DNA of 12,124 nucleotides, taken from NCBI GenBank assembly GCA_023409435.1, contig JAEYHP010000004.1, positions 1-12,124 of the forward strand, given 5' to 3'. Shown piece after piece: positions 1 through 5,186 of the stretch (the stretch's first letter is position 1; every line of letters begins with the position of its first letter). Made by a program: the position numbers and the translations under genes. The stretch comes from Bacillota bacterium. GTDB lineage: Bacteria; Bacillota; Clostridia; Christensenellales; CAG-138. The notes under the pieces were generated by a model. The model was given only the letters and a program-made list of their open reading frames with translations. It ran no database searches and was not told where the DNA came from.

Positions 1-1033
1 GGAACGTGCGCGGCGTATAGGAGGGATCCTCCATGTTTTTGAGCATGTCGCTTTCGGGAATGAATTCATAGAAGCAGGCGTCCGGGAAGAATATCAGCCC
101 GTTTTTGCTCCAGGTTTCCGTCGCGATACAGGTGGGCTCGGTGCCCCCCGCGATTTCAAGGGGCCTGCATCCCCACGCGCGTTCGAGATCATCCTTAAAC
201 AGCGCCGAGTCCGTGCCCACGCAGATAAACCCGTTGAGCCGAAACAAATCGGCGGGCCGCGCAGGCGTACCGTCCCGGAAGCTGCGGTATTTCGCGTTCA
301 ATATGCGCCAGAGCATTCGGGGCCCGGGGATTACGCCCTTCTGTTTTTCGCCCGTAACGCTTCTATTCAGGCTGAAATTCTTGGTGATGCCATATATAAT
401 GCTGCTCATGCCAAAGAGCAGGTCGATGCCGCCCTGCATGCTTTGCCGGAACCCGACGCGGTTCTGTTCGGCAAAGGACATTTTGAGCGCCTCTTTGAGC
501 GGCGGCAGGAATTGCAGATCCAGCTCCGATTTTACAAGCAGCGGCAACAGGCCGGTAGGATAGGGCAGCGGCGCCAGACCATACAGCGCCCGCTGCGTGG
601 CGCTTACACGAAATCTTCCGCGCCCGGTGGAAGTGGCGAGCACAAGTCCCGCAAGTATGTTATTTTTATAGACCGAGAGCATTTCCTCGCTGTAGGGCGC
701 AACCTTACTGGGATGGCTGCCGCTTTCCCATGTGGTCTCTAACCATACCACAGGCGGCGCGGGAAGCGCCCCTTCGTTTTTCGCAAGCAGGATATCCGCG
801 TAATCGTCATAGGTGGTGAGCGGGACAGTTTTTCGAAACTCCGTTACGGTTTGGGGGACTTTTCCGCCCATAATGCGCCGGCCCAGTTCGCTCTTTGCAA
901 AGAGCATGAGTTGTTCCTGCAGGAGCCTGAGCTGGATCTGCATGTATTCTTCCATGGGGATATCCAGGAATCCGCAGTATTTCTGCCAGATCTGCTCATG
1001 TGTGAGTTCTTTTAGCTCCTGCTTAAAGGACAC
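1..1033 (-). CDS. GH3-like acyl-adenylating enzyme (partial, C-terminus beyond window)
   Basis: Only the first 344 residues are present. The protein resembles the GH3 (auxin-responsive promoter) superfamily, ATP-dependent acyl-acid adenylating/amide synthetases of the ANL fold. Support comes from an N-terminal TTYDDY segment (73-78), a glycine/serine-rich stretch, ETTWESGSHPSK (99-110), where GH3 proteins carry their ATP-binding SSGTT-type loop, then GGTEPT (296-301) in the position of the second ATP motif, followed by FFPDACFYEFIPESD (315-329), a typical GH3 segment. Full GH3 proteins are about 500-550 residues, so roughly a third is missing. The start is GTG at 1033: the frame is closed upstream by TAA, no ATG intervenes, and a GGGGGG-type ribosome binding site precedes it. 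It begins 24 bp after the methyltransferase stop, so it is the third gene of the operon. The substrate is unknown; the ATP loop is divergent, so activity is inferred from the family only. Confidence 0.72.
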   Translation of the reverse strand, partial: MSFKQELKELTHEQIWQKYCGFLDIPMEEYMQIQLRLLQEQLMLFAKSELGRRIMGGKVPQTVTEFRKTVPLTTYDDYADILLAKNEGALPAPPVVWLETTWESGSHPSKVAPYSEEMLSVYKNNILAGLVLATSTGRGRFRVSATQRALYGLAPLPYPTGLLPLLVKSELDLQFLPPLKEALKMSFAEQNRVGFRQSMQGGIDLLFGMSSIIYGITKNFSLNRSVTGEKQKGVIPGPRMLWRILNAKYRSFRDGTPARPADLFRLNGFICVGTDSALFKDDLERAWGCRPLEIAGGTEPTCIATETWSKNGLIFFPDACFYEFIPESDMLKNMEDPSYTPRTF

Positions 1034-1057
1034 GACTTTCCCCCCTTCCCCTGCGCC

Positions 1058-1603
1058 TTACGGCTTATTCAAAAACGCCCTTAAGCTGCGCCTGTTGGGC
1101 AGCAAAAACGGGACCTCCCGCTGATAATCCGCATACCCTGCGATATACTGCGGGAACAGATAGGCATCCTCAACCCAGATATAAAGAAAATTCAAAGCGG
1201 GAAACAGGATGGCTCCTAAGAGCATCTTAGTTCCCCCGGCAAACAAATACAAACACCCATACAGAAACAGAAAGCACCAGCCGCCCGGATGCCTGCACAG
1301 CGCGTACGGCCCCGTTTTTACAACGGCCAGCGGGTTTTCTCCATAAGCCTGCTTTGCGGGCAGCGCCCCGAAGAGTACATACATATAGACGGCAAACCAG
1401 CCTACGGCAAGTACGCCGAACACCTTGCGCCACGGCGCACGGGCGCTAATCAGCGCGGGTGCAAGCAGCATGGCCGTAGAAACGAAAAGCAGCAATGCGC
1501 CCGCAACAAACCAGAAAAACGCAGAGCGCGCCCCCTGCGCCTTTTTTATATCAAAAAGCAAAAACAGGGCAAAGGCGAGAGCTCCCAACACCACATATAT
1601 CAT
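1058..1603 (-). CDS. ICMT/PEMT-like integral membrane methyltransferase
   Basis: A 181-residue protein with about five hydrophobic segments (roughly 1-17, 27-50, 60-79, 108-122, 126-143). The C-terminal half carries TGPYALCRHP (97-106), a Glu in the last helix (E145), and a closing YADYQREVPFLLP (157-169). This arrangement (G-x-Y-x-x-x-R-H-P, then E, then Y-x-x-Y...P-x-x-x-P) is the S-adenosylmethionine-binding signature of isoprenylcysteine carboxyl methyltransferase and phospholipid methyltransferase relatives. The ATG at 1603 is chosen over an upstream in-frame start at 1657 because it overlaps the DegV stop in a 4-bp ATGA junction, which implies translational coupling, and because the protein then begins directly with a membrane helix. 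Family members methylate carboxylates, phospholipids or small molecules at the membrane; the substrate here is unknown. A non-catalytic NnrU-like membrane protein is an alternative. Confidence 0.75.
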   Translation of the reverse strand: MIYVVLGALAFALFLLFDIKKAQGARSAFFWFVAGALLLFVSTAMLLAPALISARAPWRKVFGVLAVGWFAVYMYVLFGALPAKQAYGENPLAVVKTGPYALCRHPGGWCFLFLYGCLYLFAGGTKMLLGAILFPALNFLYIWVEDAYLFPQYIAGYADYQREVPFLLPNRRSLRAFLNKP

Positions 1604-2478
1604 GCCTGGAGTTCCGCCTGCCTGACAAACGCAACGCCCACCGCCGAAGGCCCGCAATGAAGCCCTATTGGGGGACCTACAATGCCGATTTCAAGCGCCG
1701 CTTCCGGCGCGAATGCTCTGATCATTTCTTCCACCCGCTGCGCCCTGTGCAAATCGTCCCCGTGGAGGATATAGGCGGTCTTTCCACGGTCGGCTTCCTT
1801 TTCGTATCTTCGCACCACTGCACGCATGCCTTCCCTTGCGTTGCGCAGCATGTTGATGGGTCTCATCAGACCGTCCTGGAATATGAAAAGCGGCCTGATA
1901 CCCAGCTTGTCCGTAAACAGGGGGCCTAGGGCGCTGACCCTTCCGCCCTGCCAGGCGCATTTGAGGGACTCAAGCATAAAGTAGATGGAAACCTTCGAAC
2001 GGAACGCATCCAACCGCTCCATGATCTCACGCGCCGTCAGGCCTTCGCTTGCCAGACGGTTGGCTTCCCGCACGATAATCCCCATTCCGTGGGATACGGA
2101 AAATGAATCATAGATATGGATGGGAAGCGGGAACCCTTCCTCTTTTGCTAAGGTTGCGGCAAGCACGGCGCCGTTGATTGAGCCGGACATTTTGGAAGTT
2201 AATACGATACAGATGATCTCCTCGTATCCCTGTTCCTGTGCCCTTTTGAACACGTCCAAGAATACGGTGGGACCCGAATGCGCGCTGGTGGGCAGCTTGT
2301 CCGTCGTGCGCAGTATGTGGTAAAGCTCGGGGGAGTCGATATCCACAAGGCTCAAATATTCCCTGTCCTTATGCGTTACGCGATCCGGGACGAGGAGTAT
2401 CCCTTCCCGTTCCGCTTCATCCATCAAAATATCGCAGCCGGTCTGTGCGAGAATACAGGTCCTTTTTTGGGGACTCAT
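1600..2478 (-). CDS. DegV family fatty-acid-binding protein
   Basis: A 292-residue protein of the usual DegV length (about 280-290). The motifs run in the expected order: PTSAHSGP (63-70, family PTSQPSP), SKMSGS (95-100), the DS pair (124-125), LESLK followed by GGRVS (169-173, 178-182), and IGLHCGP (271-277, family IGxHxGPG). DegV proteins bind a single fatty acid between two lobes; in Gram-positive bacteria the related FakB proteins present it to the kinase FakA. No FakA-like kinase is in this window. The start at 2478 is chosen over 2523 because TTAGGAG lies 7 bp upstream and the longer N-terminus is not family-like. It is the first gene of an operon with the methyltransferase and GH3-like genes, behind a sigma-A-like promoter at 2527-2555. 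The second residue of the TSQPSP motif region is altered (SAHSG), so ligand preference could differ. Confidence 0.9.
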   Translation of the reverse strand: MSPQKRTCILAQTGCDILMDEAEREGILLVPDRVTHKDREYLSLVDIDSPELYHILRTTDKLPTSAHSGPTVFLDVFKRAQEQGYEEIICIVLTSKMSGSINGAVLAATLAKEEGFPLPIHIYDSFSVSHGMGIIVREANRLASEGLTAREIMERLDAFRSKVSIYFMLESLKCAWQGGRVSALGPLFTDKLGIRPLFIFQDGLMRPINMLRNAREGMRAVVRRYEKEADRGKTAYILHGDDLHRAQRVEEMIRAFAPEAALEIGIVGPPIGLHCGPSAVGVAFVRQAELQA

Positions 2479-2526
2479 ACGCAGACTCCTAACATGCGTT
2501 TTTGTACGTGAAAGGGAAATCAATTT

Positions 2527-2555
2527 ATTCTATAAAATTATGTAATAAAAATCAA
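2527..2555 (-). promoter_or_regulatory. Sigma-A-like promoter of the degV operon
   Basis: Reading the minus strand there is a -35 TTGATT (2555-2550, 4 of 6 consensus), a 17-bp spacer and a -10 TAGAAT (2532-2527, 5 of 6). Transcription would start near 2520, giving a leader of about 40 nt before the ATG at 2478, with the ribosome binding site TTAGGAG just ahead of it. Seen in sequence; activity is inferred. Confidence 0.55.
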
Positions 2556-2857
2556 CTGGGTTACGTAAATTTTGACAAATATTCGGTGGTTGCGCTTTCA
2601 AAAACGCCTCTATTTATGCCGTTTTTTGCCGATTTAAAAAATTCTGCACAAATTTTTTGCAGTTTTTTTATATTGTATATATAAAAATGCATGATAGACG
2701 ATAAAAAATGCGGATCAAACGCGTTTCTCCCATCCGGAAAAGCGCCGCTTCCATTAAGATTACGGTTATACCGCAACGCGTCGGGTGCTTAAGAAAATCC
2801 ACCCGGCTAAGCCTGCATAAACATAACGTAAAACATTTGCCGGATCTGCACAAACTA

Positions 2858-2885
2858 TTGACGGACCCTGTTTTCCGTGTATAAT
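2858..2885 (+). promoter_or_regulatory. Sigma-A-like promoter of the Re-citrate synthase gene
   Basis: TTGACG (2858-2863, 5 of 6) and a perfect TATAAT (2880-2885) are separated by 16 bp. The start would lie near 2892, giving a leader of about 60 nt that contains the TGTATACA and TGCATGC/GCATGCA palindromes. The rest of the gap between the divergent genes (about 2556-2857) is AT-rich on its left half and holds no gene. Its only other structures are a weak TTGCAG/TATAAA promoter-like pair near 2658-2692 and a 6-bp CGGGTG/CACCCG stem near 2784-2808. Confidence 0.65.
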
Positions 2886-2906
2886 AGATGTATTATATTT
2901 ATCCAT

Positions 2907-2930
2907 TGTATACATGCATGCACGCATGCA
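2907..2930 (+). promoter_or_regulatory. Palindromes in the Re-citrate synthase leader (possible operator or leader hairpin)
   Basis: TGTATACA (2907-2914) is a perfect 8-bp palindrome. It is followed at once by a perfect 7-bp inverted repeat, TGCATGC (2915-2921) and GCATGCA (2924-2930), with a 2-bp centre. Both lie downstream of the predicted transcription start and 10-30 bp upstream of the ribosome binding site. They could bind a dimeric repressor such as a GntR-type protein. The 2-nt centre is too tight for a full RNA hairpin loop, so a DNA operator is the better reading. The binding protein is unknown. Confidence 0.4.
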
Positions 2931-2953
2931 AGAATATATAAAGGAGGACGGTT

Positions 2954-4336
2954 ATGAGCAAAATCGTATTCGACGACCACTCCAACCTGTTGCGCGAAGA
3001 TTATTACAAATATGAGGTGCAGGACGTTGCCACCCCCAGCCTGTTCCCGGAAATGTTCCATTTCGATCAGGTGCCCAAGGTTGCATTCAACTACCGCACC
3101 GTGCCCATGCGCATGCCCGAAGAGATCTGGATTACGGATACCACATTCCGGGATGGCCAGCAATCCCGCGCGCCGTTCACCCCAGCGCAGATCCTGCGCA
3201 TCTATGAGTTGCTGCATAACCTGGGCGGCCCGCGCGGCATTGTGCGCCAGAGCGAATTCTTTGTGTACAGCAAGCAGGATAGGCAGGCGCTGGAGCTATG
3301 TCAGCAGAGAGGCTACCGTTTTCCGGAGATCACCACCTGGATTCGCGCCACCGAAAAGGACTTTGACCTTGTCAAGGAGATCGGCGTGCAGGAAACGGGC
3401 ATACTCGTAAGTTGCTCGGATTACCACATATTCAAAAAAATGAATATGACGCGCAAGCAGGCGATGGACCAGTATCTCAAGGTGGTCAAAATGGCGCTTG
3501 AGCGCGGCATTCGCCCCCGCTGCCACTTTGAGGACATCACGAGGGCGGATTATTACGGCTTTGTAGTGCCCTTTGCCTATGCATTAAGCCAGCTGAGCGA
3601 AGAATCCGGTATCCCCATCAAGATCCGCTGCTGCGATACGCTGGGCCTCGGCGTATCCTACCCGGGCGCATCGATGCCCCGAAGCGTGCCCGGCATTATA
3701 TACGGCCTGCGGCATTACGCCAACATCCCAAGCAGCCTCTTGGAATGGCACGGCCACAACGACTTCTACAAGGTGGTCACCAACGCGGCCTCCGCCTGGC
3801 TCTATGGCGCATCCGCCGTCAACTGCTCGCTGCTTGGCATTGGCGAGCGCACCGGCAATTGCCCGCTGGAGGCCATGATCATCGAATACTGCAGCCTGCG
3901 CGGCCATGAGGACGGCATGCGACTTGACGTCATCACAGAGATCGCGCAGTATTTTGAAAAAGAGATCGGCTATGAGATCCCGCCGCAGACCCCGTTTGTG
4001 GGCAAGGACTTCTGCTCCACCCGCGCGGGCATCCATGCGGACGGCCTTTTAAAGGATGAGCATATTTACAGCATATTCAACACCCAGGCCATACTCAACC
4101 GCCCGTCCACCGTGGTGGTGGATGCCCACAGCGGCTTAGCTGGCATCGCATACTGGATGAACGCAAACCTTCCCGCATTAAAAGGCGCGGAGCCGGTTTC
4201 CAAGAAGCATCCGGCGGTGGAGCGCGTAAAGGAGAGGCTCGATGTGCTCTATTCCCAGGGACGCACAACTTCCATGAGCAACGCAGAGCTCTTTGCTATC
4301 TGCGCCGAGCTTGCTCCGGAACTGACCGCAAAATAA
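2954..4336 (+). CDS. Re-citrate synthase ((R)-citrate synthase, LeuA/homocitrate synthase-like)
   Basis: A 460-residue protein of the DRE-TIM metallolyase superfamily that condenses a 2-oxo acid with acetyl-CoA. It shows TDTTFRDGQQSR (61-72), with the catalytic Arg and first metal ligand, HGHND (266-270), with the metal-binding histidines, LLGIGERTGN (293-302), and HADG (361-364). The long N-terminal extension (YYKYEVQD near 17-24) and the PEITTWIRA, CSDYHIF and CHFEDITRADYYGFVVPF stretches match, from memory, the Re-citrate synthase type known from Clostridium kluyveri rather than LeuA or NifV. There is no LeuA-type C-terminal leucine-binding domain. The enzyme makes citrate from oxaloacetate and acetyl-CoA with opposite stereospecificity to GltA and is found in anaerobes, where it feeds 2-oxoglutarate and glutamate synthesis. 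The start is fixed by AAGGAGG (2941-2947). The gene is monocistronic, with its own promoter and terminator. The alternatives are homocitrate or isopropylmalate synthase. Confidence 0.85.
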   Translation: MSKIVFDDHSNLLREDYYKYEVQDVATPSLFPEMFHFDQVPKVAFNYRTVPMRMPEEIWITDTTFRDGQQSRAPFTPAQILRIYELLHNLGGPRGIVRQSEFFVYSKQDRQALELCQQRGYRFPEITTWIRATEKDFDLVKEIGVQETGILVSCSDYHIFKKMNMTRKQAMDQYLKVVKMALERGIRPRCHFEDITRADYYGFVVPFAYALSQLSEESGIPIKIRCCDTLGLGVSYPGASMPRSVPGIIYGLRHYANIPSSLLEWHGHNDFYKVVTNAASAWLYGASAVNCSLLGIGERTGNCPLEAMIIEYCSLRGHEDGMRLDVITEIAQYFEKEIGYEIPPQTPFVGKDFCSTRAGIHADGLLKDEHIYSIFNTQAILNRPSTVVVDAHSGLAGIAYWMNANLPALKGAEPVSKKHPAVERVKERLDVLYSQGRTTSMSNAELFAICAELAPELTAK

Positions 4337-4350
4337 GTATGATTCTTTTA

Positions 4351-4383
4351 AACGCCCGCGCAACAGCGCGGGCGTTCTTTTTT
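4351..4383 (+). terminator. Rho-independent terminator after Re-citrate synthase
   Basis: A perfect 11-bp GC-rich stem, AACGCCCGCGC (4351-4361) and GCGCGGGCGTT (4366-4376), closes an AACA loop and is followed by TTCTTTTTT. It lies 14 bp after the stop codon, so the upstream gene is transcribed alone. Confidence 0.93.
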
Positions 4384-4441
4384 ATTTCGCTCATTTTTCT
4401 TTGCTTCTTCATAAATGAGACCGAGTTGTGACCGGGATGAG

Positions 4442-4470
4442 GATAGCATGATGTCGTATATTGGTATAAT
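4442..4470 (+). promoter_or_regulatory. Extended -10 promoter of the sigma-like membrane protein gene
   Basis: A perfect TATAAT (4465-4470) is preceded by TGG, an extended -10 element. At a 17-bp spacing the -35 position is GATAGC (4442-4447), a poor match, as is common with extended -10 promoters. The predicted start (about 4477) falls inside the TGGTATACCA palindrome. Confidence 0.6.
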
Positions 4471-4480
4471 TGGTATACCA
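4471..4480 (+). promoter_or_regulatory. TGGTATACCA operator-like palindrome
   Basis: TGGTATACCA is a perfect 10-bp palindrome directly after the -10 box and covering the predicted transcription start. This is where a dimeric repressor would block initiation. The preceding TTGGTATAAT (4461-4470) repeats its left half, giving a tandem half-site. The GTATAC core is typical of GntR-family operators; which regulator binds is unknown, and none is encoded here. Confidence 0.5.
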
Positions 4481-4488
4481 CAAAGGAG

Positions 4489-4541
4489 CATGCGGCTTTT
4501 TTTATTTGTCCGTCACAACCGGCCGGGCAACCCGCCGCATG
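4489..4541 (+). promoter_or_regulatory. Leader stem next to the ribosome binding site
   Basis: CATGCGGC (4489-4496) and GCCGCATG (4534-4541) form a perfect 8-bp stem around a 37-nt loop that contains a run of seven T. The 3' arm ends where the ribosome binding site GAGGGAGG (4541-4548) begins, so folding could affect ribosome access. No known riboswitch class was recognised. Confidence 0.35.
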
Positions 4542-4553
4542 AGGGAGGGCGTC

Positions 4554-5111
4554 ATGGAACAAACCGAGATGTTGCAGAAAATCCAAAAGGGAGATCAGGA
4601 AGCCTTCCGCGCGCTGTTTAACGCCTATGCGGAGCCCACTTACCATATCCTTTTCAAAAAGTGCGGCAACAAGGCGACTGCGCGCATACTGTTAAAGCGC
4701 GTATTTCAGGACGTCCATTCCAGCCTGAAGCTGCAGGAGGATGTGGACCCCACCGCACTGTGGCTCAACGCCTTGGCCAACTGGCAGGCGGAAACGCATC
4801 TGTTCTGCCGGAATGAAACAGAGGCCGTATGGCAGACCATGCCGACGGTGCAGCAGGCGGAGCTTCCGCAGACGCCGAATAAGGCGGAGCTTGTCCCGGC
4901 GGAACCCGCTCCGCGGGAATTGCCGCGCGAGCCTTTCACCGCGCCGGAACCCAAAAAGCGTCCTGGCTCGATCGCGCTGCTAGCGGTACTGCTTACCATG
5001 ACCGTTTGCCTCATTTGGGTAATGGTTGGCCTGTTGATGGAAATGCAGGTCCTGCCCCGCGCGGATTTGGGATACGAATGGTTCAACACCGCCGTGTTCA
5101 ATTTGTTCTAA
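4554..5111 (+). CDS. Membrane-anchored protein with a sigma-70 region 2-like domain
   Basis: A 185-residue protein. The N-terminus, MLQKIQKGDQEAFRALFNAY (6-25) and the following segment to about residue 58 (YHILFKKCGN, LLKRVFQDVHSSL), resembles region 2 of ECF sigma factors, which bind the polymerase core and the -10 element. The usual acidic 'AED' helix start is replaced by ARILLKRVFQ. There is no sigma region 4, so it could not act as a normal ECF factor. A Pro/Glu-rich linker (about 100-135) leads to KKRPGS and one transmembrane helix (about 139-163), placing the N-terminal domain in the cytoplasm and a short tail (DLGYEWFNTAVFNLF) outside. The ATG at 4554 has GAGGGAGG upstream; an earlier in-frame TTG (4470) lies inside the promoter. 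Function is unknown: it may be a degenerate sigma-derived scaffold or a membrane-held regulator. No anti-sigma gene is adjacent. Confidence 0.7.
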   Translation: MEQTEMLQKIQKGDQEAFRALFNAYAEPTYHILFKKCGNKATARILLKRVFQDVHSSLKLQEDVDPTALWLNALANWQAETHLFCRNETEAVWQTMPTVQQAELPQTPNKAELVPAEPAPRELPREPFTAPEPKKRPGSIALLAVLLTMTVCLIWVMVGLLMEMQVLPRADLGYEWFNTAVFNLF

Positions 5112-5139
5112 ACAAATCAAGAAAAGATTGGGAAAATGG

Positions 5140-5160
5140 CCCGCTGCATATTGCCGCGGG
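5140..5160. terminator. Weak hairpin between convergent genes
   Basis: CCCGCTGC (5140-5147) and GCCGCGGG (5153-5160) form an 8-bp stem with one mismatch around ATATT. It sits in the 75-bp gap between the convergent sigma-like and decarboxylase genes. There is no good T-tract on either strand (best is ATTTT on the minus side), so bidirectional termination is only plausible. Confidence 0.35.
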
Positions 5161-5186
5161 TCAATGCATTTGATATAGCTCTTTTG

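Noticed and set aside
105..742. Plus-strand ORFs of 152 and 99 codons over the left edge.
   Set aside because: They lie antisense to the GH3-like coding frame, which shows real family motifs; their translations look like reverse-frame noise.
2640..2675. A terminator formed by CTGCA/TGCAG with T-runs on both sides.
   Set aside because: The stem is only 5 bp, AT-rich around it, and no gene ends nearby on either strand.
2700..2860. A T-box or other riboswitch leader for the Re-citrate synthase gene.
   Set aside because: The T-box consensus is missing, and the strong TTGACG/TATAAT promoter lies downstream of this stretch. Only a 6-bp stem is seen.
2708..2884. A 58-codon basic ORF on the plus strand upstream of the Re-citrate synthase gene.
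   Set aside because: It has no ribosome binding site, runs through the whole predicted promoter and ends inside the TATAAT box, and matches no family I recognise.
2954..4336. 2-isopropylmalate synthase (LeuA) or homocitrate synthase (NifV) as the name of this gene.
   Set aside because: No C-terminal leucine-binding domain, a different N-terminal extension, and no leucine or nitrogen-fixation genes nearby; Re-citrate synthase fits better.
4470..4553. An N-terminal extension of the sigma-like protein from a TTG at 4470.
   Set aside because: The TTG overlaps the -10 box and operator. The ATG at 4554 has a good ribosome binding site and starts at the domain boundary.
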